From positions 1 to 9,527 of the forward strand of contig CALEQS010000008.1 of the NCBI GenBank assembly GCA_937907975.1: 9,527 bases of DNA, in the 5' to 3' direction. Below the pieces are notes generated by a model. That model was given only the letters and a program-made list of their open reading frames with translations, made no database searches and was not told the origin of the DNA. A program made the position numbers and the translations under genes. This DNA comes from an uncultured Clostridia bacterium (GTDB lineage Bacteria > Bacillota > Clostridia > Oscillospirales > Oscillospiraceae). How positions within the stretch are numbered: position 1 is the first letter of the stretch; each line of letters opens with the position of its first letter. Shown piece after piece: positions 1 through 6,361 of this stretch.

Positions 1-75
1 CAGTCTTTTCTGTGGTTCGCCTTCGGCGTTTATCCCACTCGCCCTGAAATATGCCGCAGGCATATTTCTTTCTCG

Positions 76-226
76 GGCTCACCCCCAAAGAGGGAACCAA
101 GTCTGAACCAGCAAGCTGTCTGCGAAGCAGACTGATGAGGGGGCAGGTCGAGGATAGCTTTCCGTTCGTTGCCACCTCATCCGCCTCGCTGCGTTCGGCA
201 CCTTCCCCTCAAGGGGAAGGCTTTGA
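76..226. repeat. Degenerate palindromic intergenic repeat (diverged copy)
   Basis: This non-coding stretch downstream of the transport operon is a chain of short inverted repeats. GTCTGC/GCAGAC is at 118-123 and 127-132, GATGAGG/CCTCATC at 134-140 and 175-181, and CCTTCCCCT/AGGGGAAGG at 201-209 and 212-220. The end resembles the 3' half of the copy at 7212-7333 (a CCTC..CCG block followed by a GCACC- or GCCACC- block and a C-rich/G-rich hairpin). The part at 78-101 looks like the tail of another copy (CCCCCAAAGAGGG, then CCAAG). It is too diverged to set exact borders. Positions 1-75 show nothing I can assign. Confidence 0.55.
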
Positions 227-240
227 AAATCTGCGCAGAC

Positions 241-276
241 AAGAAAAAGCCGAGGCACTTTCGTGCCTCGGCTTCT
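241..276 (-). terminator. Rho-independent terminator of the transport operon
   Basis: A perfect 12-bp stem (AAGCCGAGGCAC at 247-258 with GTGCCTCGGCTT at 263-274) closes a TTTC loop. On the minus strand it is followed by a T-rich run (TTTTTCTT). It starts about 16 bp after the stop codon of the last permease gene. The plus strand also has a T-run (TTCTGTTTTTTG), so it could work in both directions. Confidence 0.9.
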
Positions 277-290
277 GTTTTTTGTGTATC

Positions 291-1271
291 TCAGCGGTCT
301 TCGCGGAAATAGCTCAGGCCCAGCGCTGCTGGCCCCATATTCTCTTTTTTCTTGCGCATACTGGTGACGACCAGCACGATGATAGTGACCACATAGGGGA
401 GCATTTTAAACAGTTCCTGGCTGTAGCGGGTCAGGCCGCCGATATAGAAGTACAGCCAGTAAAGAATGCCGAACAGGTAACTGCCCCAGATGGTGTTCAG
501 GCTGCGCCAGCTGGCGAAGATGACCAGTGCCAGCGCCAGCCAGCCCAGGCCCTCGATGCTGCCGTCGTTGGCCCAGGTGCCTTTGACATAGTTCATGGTG
601 TAGAACACGCCGCCCAGGCCGGTGATGGCGCTGCCCACGCAGGTGGCCAGATACTTATAGGCGGTCACGTTGATGCCGGCCGCGTCAGCGGTGGCGGGGG
701 ATTCGCCCACGGCGCGCAGGTTCAGGCCCGCACGGGTGCGGTTCAGAAACAGGGAGACCAGAATGGCCAGCACGATGCCCACATAGGTGAGGAAGCCGTA
801 GCTGAACAGCAGCTTGCCCACGGTGCCGGCATTGCTCAGACCGGTGACGGCCCGGAAGCCGCTGGAGGTGGTGGCCACGCTGATCTGGCCCACGCCGCCG
901 GCCAGCTTGTTGAGGCTGCCGCCGAAGAAGTTGGCGATGCCGCTGCCCAGAATGGTCAGGGTCAGGCCGGTGACGTTCTGGTTGGCCCGCAGGGTGATGG
1001 TCAGGAAACTGAAGAGCAGTCCGCCCAGGGCACTGGCGATGATGGCGCAGATCAGGGCGATCAGGATGCCCACCACCGGGCTGGGGTTCGGGTTGCCGTT
1101 CTCATAGAAGAACGCGCCGATCAGGCTGGCGATGCCGCCCAGGTACATGATGCCCGGGGTGCCCAGGTTCAGATTGCCGCTCTTCTCGGTGATGAGCTCG
1201 CCCAGCGCGCCGAACAGAATGACGGTGCCGAAGGTGACGGCCGCCTGCCAGAGGGAGATGAAGTTGCTCAT
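291..1271 (-). CDS. ABC nucleoside importer permease, NupQ/YufQ type
   Basis: This is a 326-residue inner-membrane permease of the BPD_transp_2 family, the second of two permeases of a BMP-type nucleoside importer. It has about eight hydrophobic segments (roughly residues 4-27, 38-58, 64-94, 99-120, 153-176, 208-230, 243-280 and 289-307). It carries the family motif GNLNLGTPGIM at 32-42, the counterpart of the NLGxEG motif in sugar/nucleoside permeases. The C-terminal tail is short and basic. The ATG overlaps the stop codon of the upstream permease in an ATGA arrangement, and GGAGGG lies about 9-10 bases before it, so translational coupling is likely. Length and order match YufQ of Bacillus subtilis. 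Nucleoside specificity is inferred from family and gene order. A terminator follows directly. Confidence 0.92.
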   Translation of the reverse strand: MSNFISLWQAAVTFGTVILFGALGELITEKSGNLNLGTPGIMYLGGIASLIGAFFYENGNPNPSPVVGILIALICAIIASALGGLLFSFLTITLRANQNVTGLTLTILGSGIANFFGGSLNKLAGGVGQISVATTSSGFRAVTGLSNAGTVGKLLFSYGFLTYVGIVLAILVSLFLNRTRAGLNLRAVGESPATADAAGINVTAYKYLATCVGSAITGLGGVFYTMNYVKGTWANDGSIEGLGWLALALVIFASWRSLNTIWGSYLFGILYWLYFYIGGLTRYSQELFKMLPYVVTIIVLVVTSMRKKKENMGPAALGLSYFREDR

Positions 1272-2380
1272 GCCTTGGCACCCTCCTTCTCATGGCCCCG
1301 AAGCACAAGGCGGTAGTTGATGAAGAATTCACTGCCCAGAATAAAGAACAGGATGACGCCCTCGATCATCTGAGCGGCGTAGTCGTTCAGGTTGTAGCGG
1401 GAGGCGATCTCGCCCGCGCCGTTGCCCAGGAAGGCCAGCAGGAAGGAGATCAGCACCATGACGAAGGGGTTGAACTTGGCCAGCCAGGCCACGATGATGG
1501 CGGTGAAACCGCGGCCGCCGGCGGTGTTGGTGGAGATGGTGTGGTCGGCACCGGCCACGGCGGTGAAGCCGGCGAAGCCGCAGATGGCGCCGGAGATGAT
1601 CATGGTGCGCAGATACACCTTGGTCATGTTGATGCCGGCGTAGCGGGCAGTGTTCTGGCTCTCACCGGCCACAGCGATCTCGTAGCCCTGCTTGGTGTAG
1701 TTGAGGTAGGCGTACATGGCCACCATCAGGATGATGGCCAGCAGCACGTTCAGGCCGTAGGTCTGGCCGAACAGCTTGGGGAACCAGCCGTCCATGGAGT
1801 TCTGGTTGATGATGCCCACGGAGTTGGAGCCGTAGGGGTTCTCCCAGCGGGCCACGGCGTAGCTGGTCAGCTGGATGGCCACATAGTTGAGCATCAGGGT
1901 GAACAGGCTCTCGTTGGTGTCCCAGCGGGCCTTGGCAATGGCGGGGATCAGGCCCCAGATGGCGCCCGCCGCGATGCTGGCCAGCGCCATGACGAGGATG
2001 AGCAGCCAGTTGGGGATCTTGCCGCCGAAGCAGATCATGCAGCCCGCAGTGGCGATGCCGCCCAGCAGGATCTGGCCCTCTGCGCCCAGATTCCAGAATT
2101 TCATCTTGAAGGCCGGGGCGAGGCCGATGCCGATGCTCAGCAGCAGCACTGCCTCACGGATGGAGGCCCAGCTGCGGCGGGCGGTGCCGAAGGCGCCGGC
2201 GAACATGGTCTTGTAGACTGCCACCGGGTTCAGTTTGACGATGGCGAAAATGATGAGGCCGTCCACCACCAGTGCCAGCAGCACGGCGATCAGGCGGATG
2301 ATCCAGCCCTTCCAGCGGGGCATATCGCTCCGCTTTGCGATGCGGATGAGCGGGCTCTTGACGCTGTCGGTCTTAGCCAT
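1268..2380 (-). CDS. ABC nucleoside importer permease, NupP/YufP type
   Basis: This 370-residue permease is the first of the pair and probably forms a heterodimeric channel with the downstream permease. A basic N-terminal cytoplasmic segment (about residues 1-25) precedes the first membrane span (about 27-48). The hallmark FWNLGAEGQ sits at 95-103, followed by a run of hydrophobic segments typical of BPD_transp_2 permeases. The start overlaps the end of the ATPase gene by 8 bp, and a GGAGGGG ribosome binding site lies inside the ATPase coding sequence. The end overlaps the next permease by 4 bp. This tight packing supports one polycistronic message. The general transport class is near certain; the exact substrate (guanosine or other nucleosides) is inferred from the NupNOPQ-like arrangement. 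Confidence 0.92.
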   Translation of the reverse strand: MAKTDSVKSPLIRIAKRSDMPRWKGWIIRLIAVLLALVVDGLIIFAIVKLNPVAVYKTMFAGAFGTARRSWASIREAVLLLSIGIGLAPAFKMKFWNLGAEGQILLGGIATAGCMICFGGKIPNWLLILVMALASIAAGAIWGLIPAIAKARWDTNESLFTLMLNYVAIQLTSYAVARWENPYGSNSVGIINQNSMDGWFPKLFGQTYGLNVLLAIILMVAMYAYLNYTKQGYEIAVAGESQNTARYAGINMTKVYLRTMIISGAICGFAGFTAVAGADHTISTNTAGGRGFTAIIVAWLAKFNPFVMVLISFLLAFLGNGAGEIASRYNLNDYAAQMIEGVILFFILGSEFFINYRLVLRGHEKEGAKA

Positions 2381-3929
2381 TGTCAGCCCCTCCCTTCTCC
2401 TGAAGATTGGTCATGAGCAGGCCGACCTGCTCTTTTGTTGCGCTGGGGCCGTCCAGAATGCCGTTCACCTGGCCGGAACACAGCACCAGAATGCGGTCGC
2501 ACAGCTCCAGCAGCACGTCCAGGTCCTCGCCGACGAAGATGACGGCGCAGCCCTTTTCCTTCTGCTGGTTGATGAGGTCATAGATGGCGTAGCTGGTGTT
2601 GATGTCCAGTCCGCGCACGGCGTAGGCGGTCATCAGCACGCTGGGGGCGGCGGCGATCTCGCGGCCCACCAGGATCTTCTGCACGTTGCCGCCGGAGAGC
2701 TTGCGCACCGGGGTGTACACGTCCGGGGTGACGACACCCAGCTGATCCACCACGTCCTGCGCCAGCTTCAGCGAGCTCTTGCGGTTGACGAACAGGCCGT
2801 GGCCCTCGGTATAGGAGCGCAGCAGCATATTGGCGGGTACGTTCATGCCGCCCACCAGCCCCATGCCGAGCCGGTCCTCCGGCACGAAGGACAGCGCCAC
2901 GCCCTTTTCCCGGATCTTCCGGGGGGACAGGCCCAGCAGTTCGTCGGCGGTGCCGTCGTCCTCCAGATACTGCACGCTGCTGCCGCTCTCGGTGCTCTGA
3001 AGGCCGGCGATGGCCTCCAGCAGCTCCTTCTGGCCGCAGCCGGAGATGCCGGCGATGCCCAGCACCTCGCCGGAGTTGACGGTGAAGCTGACATCCTTCA
3101 GCACCTGCACGCCGGCGGGGTCCTTGACGGACAGATGACTGACCGCTAGGCGGGGCCTGGGGTCCTTTGGGGCGGGCCGGTCAATGTTCAGGCTGACCTG
3201 ATGGCCCACCATCATGTTGGTGAGCTCCTGAGGGGTGGTGTCGCAGGTGTTGACCGAGCCGATATACTCGCCCTTGCGCAGCACGGCCACCCGGTCGGAC
3301 ACGCTCATGACCTCGTGGAGCTTGTGGGTGATGATGATGACGCTCTTGCCGTCGGCCTTCATGTTGCGCAGCACGGCGAAAAGCTTGTCGGTCTCCTGGG
3401 GAGTGAGCACGGCGGTGGGCTCGTCCAGAATGAGCACATCCGCACCCCGATAGAGCACCTTGACGATCTCAAGGGTCTGCTTCTGGGAGACAGACATATT
3501 GTAGACCTTCTGGTCGGGGTCCACGACGAAGCCGTACTTGTCGCAGATCTCCCGCACCTTGGCGGCCACGGCCTTGCGGTTGAGCATTATGCCGCTCTCC
3601 TCCAGGCCGAGGGCGATGTTCTCCGCCGCGGTGAACACGTCCACCAGCTTGAAGTGCTGATGGATCATGCCGATGTGCAGGTCGATGGCGTCCTTGGGCG
3701 AGGTGATGCTGACCTCTCTGCCGTTCACAAAGATCTGTCCCTCGTCCGGGAAGTAGATGCCGGAGAGCATATTCATCAACGTGGTCTTGCCGCTGCCGTT
3801 TTCGCCCAGCAGCGACAGGATCTCGCCGGGATATACTTCCAGATCCACCTTGTAGTTGGCCTTGGTCTGGCCGAAGATCTTGGAAACGCCCTTCATCTGG
3901 ACAAGAGGTGTCTGAGCCAATCCAATCAT
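2373..3929 (-). CDS. ABC nucleoside importer ATPase with two nucleotide-binding domains, NupO/YufO type
   Basis: This 518-residue cytoplasmic ATPase has two tandem nucleotide-binding domains and powers the two downstream permeases. Domain 1 is complete: Walker A GENGSGKT (42-49), Q-loop HQH (90-92), signature SVSQKQ (146-151), Walker B VLILDE (165-170), H-loop His202. Domain 2 is degenerate in the way usual for sugar/nucleoside importers. Its Walker A region reads GISGCGQK (294-301, no GKS/GKT), the signature LSGGN is intact (411-415), a PEDR motif is at 350-353, and the Walker B region reads VLMTAYAVRGLD (431-442) without the usual acidic pair. The start is uncertain. The ATG at 3929 has its purine-rich AGAAAGG directly adjacent, with no spacing. 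A TTG at 3920 (codon 4) would be spaced better, so the true protein may be three residues shorter. The family is certain; the substrate is inferred. Confidence 0.93.
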   Translation of the reverse strand: MIGLAQTPLVQMKGVSKIFGQTKANYKVDLEVYPGEILSLLGENGSGKTTLMNMLSGIYFPDEGQIFVNGREVSITSPKDAIDLHIGMIHQHFKLVDVFTAAENIALGLEESGIMLNRKAVAAKVREICDKYGFVVDPDQKVYNMSVSQKQTLEIVKVLYRGADVLILDEPTAVLTPQETDKLFAVLRNMKADGKSVIIITHKLHEVMSVSDRVAVLRKGEYIGSVNTCDTTPQELTNMMVGHQVSLNIDRPAPKDPRPRLAVSHLSVKDPAGVQVLKDVSFTVNSGEVLGIAGISGCGQKELLEAIAGLQSTESGSSVQYLEDDGTADELLGLSPRKIREKGVALSFVPEDRLGMGLVGGMNVPANMLLRSYTEGHGLFVNRKSSLKLAQDVVDQLGVVTPDVYTPVRKLSGGNVQKILVGREIAAAPSVLMTAYAVRGLDINTSYAIYDLINQQKEKGCAVIFVGEDLDVLLELCDRILVLCSGQVNGILDGPSATKEQVGLLMTNLQEKGGADNG

Positions 3930-4007
3930 CCTTTCTTCTCTGGTCTATATGGTCCTCTATGGTTGGGAAAGTTTTGTTTTTAGGTGCGAAGATGGAGTCT
4001 GTTGTCT

Positions 4008-4064
4008 GCGTGTCCGCCCCATACCCGGTGTATTTTTCCATTGAAACGCGGATGGTCTGCACGC
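4008..4064 (-). other. Possible structured leader element upstream of the ABC ATPase gene
   Basis: In the minus-strand transcript, GCGTG (4064-4060) pairs with CACGC (4012-4008) and TCCGC (4052-4048) pairs with GCGGA (4017-4013). The 3' arms are directly adjacent, while the 5' side has a bulge of about 7 nt. This gives a helix-bulge-helix fold about 80 nt upstream of the start codon. I do not recognise it as a named riboswitch, and it lacks the purine riboswitch core. It may be chance pairing. Confidence 0.25.
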
Positions 4065-4101
4065 TTAGTGTAGGGCGGGTTTTTGCTTAGGCCCCGCCGC
4101 G

Positions 4102-4269
4102 GACGGCCGAAGTCACTGCCATAGGATAGCTTGCAGGTTTAGACTTGGCTCTCCCTTTGGGAGAGCTGGCAGGCCGTGAGGCCTGACTGAGAGAGCCTTT
4201 CGCAGATCTGCCAGTGCATCGCCCTCTCAGTCACCTTCGGTGACAGCTCCCCCCGAAAGGGGAGCCAAG
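4102..4269. repeat. Palindromic MITE-like intergenic repeat, copy 1 of an identical pair
   Basis: The core element at 4144-4269 has imperfect terminal inverted repeats: CTTGGCTCTCCCTTTGGG at one end matches the reverse complement of the other end at 15 of 18 positions. Internal hairpins include CTCTCCC/GGGAGAG, AGGCC/GGCCT and GTCACC/GGTGAC. Together with about 42 bp of 5' flank, positions 4102-4253 are identical to 6195-6346 (152 of 152 bases by eye). The element lies between the lipoprotein terminator and the ABC ATPase gene, inside the presumed leader of the ATPase-permease message. No transposase is present. Confidence 0.85.
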
Positions 4270-4321
4270 GCTAAACCAGCAGATTGTCAGCACCGTACCC
4301 TGTATTCCTTTGTATAGGTGT

Positions 4322-4349
4322 AGTGTAAGCCGACACTTATACCTGTCAA
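4322..4349 (-). promoter_or_regulatory. Likely sigma-A promoter of the ATPase-permease operon with an overlapping dyad
   Basis: On the minus strand a perfect TTGACA (4349-4344) is followed after 16 bp by TACACT (4327-4322). A dyad GTATAAGTGT / ACACCTATAC (4342-4333 and 4321-4312, 9 of 10 positions symmetric, 11-bp spacer) covers the spacer and the -10 region, which suggests a repressor operator. The promoter lies after the lipoprotein terminator, so it would give the transporter body its own transcript with a leader of about 390 nt. Not recognised as the site of a named regulator. Confidence 0.55.
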
Positions 4350-4486
4350 ACCCATCGGGAACGCCGGCTGCTGTTCTGCGCCTCAGTCTGCATTCCCCAT
4401 GTTTTCCACAATATATTATTATACCGCAGAACGCAAAAGCTGAAAAGTGTATTCTTTTGACTTTTGCATCATTTTCTGATCTTATT

Positions 4487-4536
4487 GTCGAAAAAGAAAC
4501 GGAAGGGAAGCCGCACAAGATGTGCGGCTTCCCTTC
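4487..4536 (-). terminator. Rho-independent terminator after the BMP lipoprotein gene
   Basis: A perfect 15-bp inverted repeat (GTGCGGCTTCCCTTC at 4522-4536 against 4502-4516) with a 5-base loop is followed on the minus strand by a T-rich tract (GTTTCTTTTTC). It begins about 21 bp after the stop codon at 4558. Its strength suggests that most lipoprotein transcripts end here and do not continue into the ATPase gene. Confidence 0.9.
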
Positions 4537-4557
4537 TAAAATTGTCTCAGAGAGAGA

Positions 4558-5856
4558 TCAGTTGGCGTTCAGCTCGGTGATGCCGTCGATACGGGCAGTG
4601 AAGCCAGGGGCGGAACGCAGAGTGGACTCCTGGAACACGCCGTCCTTGACGCCCTCGGTATCGCCCTCAAAGTCATTGTCCATGTCGATGAGGATGGAGG
4701 TGGGATGCTCGCCGTTGATGGTGAACTTGGAGCAGTCGAACACCTGCAGGGAGCCGTCCTTCAGAGCGGCCTCGACCTCGGCGACCTTGTCAGCGGTGCC
4801 CTCGGCGCAGCTCTCACCCAGCTCGGTGATGCCGACAGCGCCGTCCTCATAGCCCTTGCACCAGTCGGTGGCGATCTCCTCGCCGTTCAGCAGGCAGTTG
4901 AAGGCATAGGTGTAGTAAGCACCCCAGTCGTTGGTGGCGCTGGTCAGAGCGGCGGTGGGAGCCACGCTCAGCATATCGATATTGTAGCCCACGGAGAAAG
5001 CGGTCTTGCCGGCGTCCTGAGCGGCCTGCACAGCGGCGGGCGCACCGGTGGAGTCGGCGTGCTGGCCGATGATGACGCAGCCGTCAGCCATCAGGCTCTC
5101 GGCGGCGGTGCTCTCAGCGGTGATGTCGAACCAGGAGTTGGTGTACTGGACCTCCATGGTCACGTCGGGATAGACGCTCTGCACGCCCAGGAAGAAAGCG
5201 GTGTAGCCGCTGACCACCTCAGCATAGGGGTAAGCGCCGACATATCCGATCTTGACCTTGCCGTCCTGATAGTTGGCGTCGGTCAGCTTGCCGTCGTTCA
5301 CCAGCTCGGCGATCTTCATGCCGGCCACAACGCCGGAGACGTAGCGGGCCTGATAGATGGCGGTGAAGGCATTTTTGAAGTTGGACAGGCCGGCCTGATT
5401 GGCAGTGTCGCCGGTGCAGGCGACGAAGGTCACGTCAGGGCACTCCTGAGCGGCCTGCTGCATATAGGACTGATGGCTGTAGGAGTTGGAGATGACCAGG
5501 GAGCAGCCCTGCTCCACCAGGTCGATGGCAGCGTCGTAGCAGGCGCTGTTCTCGGGCACGGAATACTTGATGATCACGTTGTCCTTGGACAGGCCGGTGG
5601 CCTCGATGGCCTCATCAATGCCCTTGATGTGAGCGTAGGAGTAACCCTCGTTCTCATCGCCGACCAGGATGCAGCCGATCTTGACATCATCCTTGTTGAC
5701 AGCGGTCTTGTCGCCCTTGGCGTCGGCGGCGGAGCCGGAGGCGGCAGGTGCAGCGGAACCGGAGCCGGAGTTGGCGGCGGGGGCGCTGGAATCGCCGCAG
5801 GCGGCCAGTGCCAGGCACATGACCAGAGCCAGTGCGAATGCAAGCAGTTTCTTCAT
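4558..5856 (-). CDS. BMP-family nucleoside-binding lipoprotein (ABC importer receptor)
   Basis: This 432-residue extracytoplasmic substrate-binding protein would deliver nucleosides to the permease pair encoded downstream. The N-terminus is a lipoprotein signal: basic KK, a hydrophobic stretch, and a lipobox LAAC with the lipidated Cys at residue 20. A low-complexity Ser/Ala/Gly linker (about 21-50) tethers the domain to the membrane. The BMP (PBP1_BmpA-type) domain starts near DVKIGCILVGD and contains typical blocks such as NAFTAIYQARYVSGVVAG, KIGYVGAYPYAEVVSGYTAF and an aromatic-rich NSWFD segment. The chosen ATG has GGAGG at a 10-base spacing. An in-frame start 96 bp upstream would place 32 non-signal residues before the lipoprotein signal and is rejected. 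Gene order equals yufN in Bacillus subtilis. The gene lies between two identical direct repeats. The specific ligand is not determinable here. Confidence 0.93.
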   Translation of the reverse strand: MKKLLAFALALVMCLALAACGDSSAPAANSGSGSAAPAASGSAADAKGDKTAVNKDDVKIGCILVGDENEGYSYAHIKGIDEAIEATGLSKDNVIIKYSVPENSACYDAAIDLVEQGCSLVISNSYSHQSYMQQAAQECPDVTFVACTGDTANQAGLSNFKNAFTAIYQARYVSGVVAGMKIAELVNDGKLTDANYQDGKVKIGYVGAYPYAEVVSGYTAFFLGVQSVYPDVTMEVQYTNSWFDITAESTAAESLMADGCVIIGQHADSTGAPAAVQAAQDAGKTAFSVGYNIDMLSVAPTAALTSATNDWGAYYTYAFNCLLNGEEIATDWCKGYEDGAVGITELGESCAEGTADKVAEVEAALKDGSLQVFDCSKFTINGEHPTSILIDMDNDFEGDTEGVKDGVFQESTLRSAPGFTARIDGITELNAN

Positions 5857-5901
5857 TTGATTTTTTCCTCCATTTGTTTCGGCTTTCTTTTCAGATGTCC
5901 T

Positions 5902-5948
5902 CCCGGCAGACGGACGCCGGGTTACTTCAAATTTTACAGGAATCCCGG
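5902..5948 (-). promoter_or_regulatory. Leader of the lipoprotein gene with two mutually exclusive GC hairpins
   Basis: In the minus-strand transcript, CCCGGC (5921-5916) can pair with GCCGGG (5907-5902), giving a 6-bp GC stem with an 8-base loop. It can instead pair with the earlier CCGGG (5948-5944) through its CCCGG. Both cannot form together. The hairpins lie about 30-80 nt before the ribosome binding site, and there is no U-run, so translational control or RNA stability would fit better than transcription attenuation. I do not recognise a known riboswitch class. Confidence 0.3.
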
Positions 5949-5997
5949 TCATTTTACAATCGCCAGTTTCGATTAAAGTCTACAAAAAACAAAAGAA

Positions 5998-6026
5998 AAT
6001 ATCAGGTTAATTTCACACTATGTCCA
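5998..6026 (-). promoter_or_regulatory. Candidate sigma-A promoter of the BMP lipoprotein gene
   Basis: On the minus strand TGGACA (6026-6021, 5 of 6 matches to consensus) is followed after 17 bp by GATATT (6003-5998, 4 of 6). The surrounding DNA is AT-rich compared with the rest of the window. It would give a 5' leader of about 135 nt. Confidence 0.45.
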
Positions 6027-6029
6027 AAA

Positions 6030-6079
6030 CCGCCGCCTGACCCTGCAAGTAGAGCGGCGGGAGAATGCATTTTCCCGCC
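6030..6079. promoter_or_regulatory. Two overlapping palindromes upstream of the lipoprotein promoter
   Basis: A 24-bp uninterrupted palindrome (GGCGGGAGAATG at 6056-6067 and CATTTTCCCGCC at 6068-6079) has only one symmetric mismatch. Its left edge overlaps a second inverted repeat, CCGCCGC (6030-6036) with GCGGCGG (6054-6060). Both lie just upstream of the candidate promoter (-35 at 6026-6021). They could be operator DNA or the folded remnant of a repeat; no T-run suggests a terminator. Confidence 0.35.
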
Positions 6080-6080
6080 C

Positions 6081-6176
6081 GTGTTATTCTGAGGCCGAAG
6101 AATCTTACAGCACCAACTTCTACAAGTAGAATGCTTCCTGTCGGAGGCCGGTGTTTTAAGATCCTTCGCTCGCAGG
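6081..6176. repeat. Second palindromic intergenic repeat family
   Basis: Outer arms CGAAGAATCTTACAGCACC (6096-6114) and GGTGTTTTAAGATCCTTCG (6150-6168) are complementary at 16 of 19 positions. An inner hairpin TTCTAC/GTAGAA (6118-6123 and 6126-6131) sits in the loop. The outer text (TTCTGAGGC near GAAGAATCTT, and GATCCTTCGCTCGC) resembles a repeat type that is widespread between genes in gut Firmicutes. It is unrelated to the CTTGGCTC-ended family in this window. Confidence 0.6.
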
Positions 6177-6190
6177 TGCCTGCCCCCCCC

Positions 6191-6361
6191 CGCAGACGGC
6201 CGAAGTCACTGCCATAGGATAGCTTGCAGGTTTAGACTTGGCTCTCCCTTTGGGAGAGCTGGCAGGCCGTGAGGCCTGACTGAGAGAGCCTTTCGCAGAT
6301 CTGCCAGTGCATCGCCCTCTCAGTCACCTTCGGTGACAGCTCCCCCAGAGGGGGAGCCAAG
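6191..6361. repeat. Palindromic MITE-like intergenic repeat, copy 2 of an identical pair
   Basis: The core element spans 6237-6361 and has the same terminal inverted repeats and internal hairpins as the copy at 4144-4269, in the same orientation. Identity with the first copy is complete over 6195-6346 and then breaks in the terminal hairpin (five C plus AGAGG here, six C plus GAAAGG there). The shared 42-bp 5' flank means the repeated unit is longer than the hairpin element itself, as after a duplication or gene conversion. It lies between the divergent lipoprotein and phosphoribosyltransferase genes. Confidence 0.85.

Noticed and set aside
51..1316. Long plus-strand open frame opposite the second permease
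   Set aside because: It runs antisense to a clear permease, has no ribosome binding site, and its product is a low-complexity Gln/Ala/Gly/Asp string typical of shadow frames in GC-rich DNA.
1292..2416. Plus-strand open frame opposite the first permease
   Set aside because: Composition is His/Gly/Ala/Asp-rich without any domain; it is the antisense shadow of the permease.
3469..4062. Minus-strand frame overlapping the ATPase gene in another phase
   Set aside because: Arg/Gly-rich shadow of the Walker A region of the real ATPase; it starts in the leader without a ribosome binding site.
3930..4100. Purine riboswitch upstream of the nucleoside transporter
   Set aside because: I looked for the conserved junction and loop sequences of the purine riboswitch in both transporter leaders and did not find them.
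5857..5952. Upstream in-frame start for the BMP lipoprotein
   Set aside because: It would put 32 extra residues ahead of a perfect lipoprotein signal peptide; the ATG at 5856 has GGAGG at proper spacing.
4705..5976. Plus-strand open frame opposite the BMP lipoprotein gene
   Set aside because: Its Gly/Val/Ala/Asp-rich text is an antisense shadow; the minus strand encodes a lipoprotein with signal peptide and BMP motifs.
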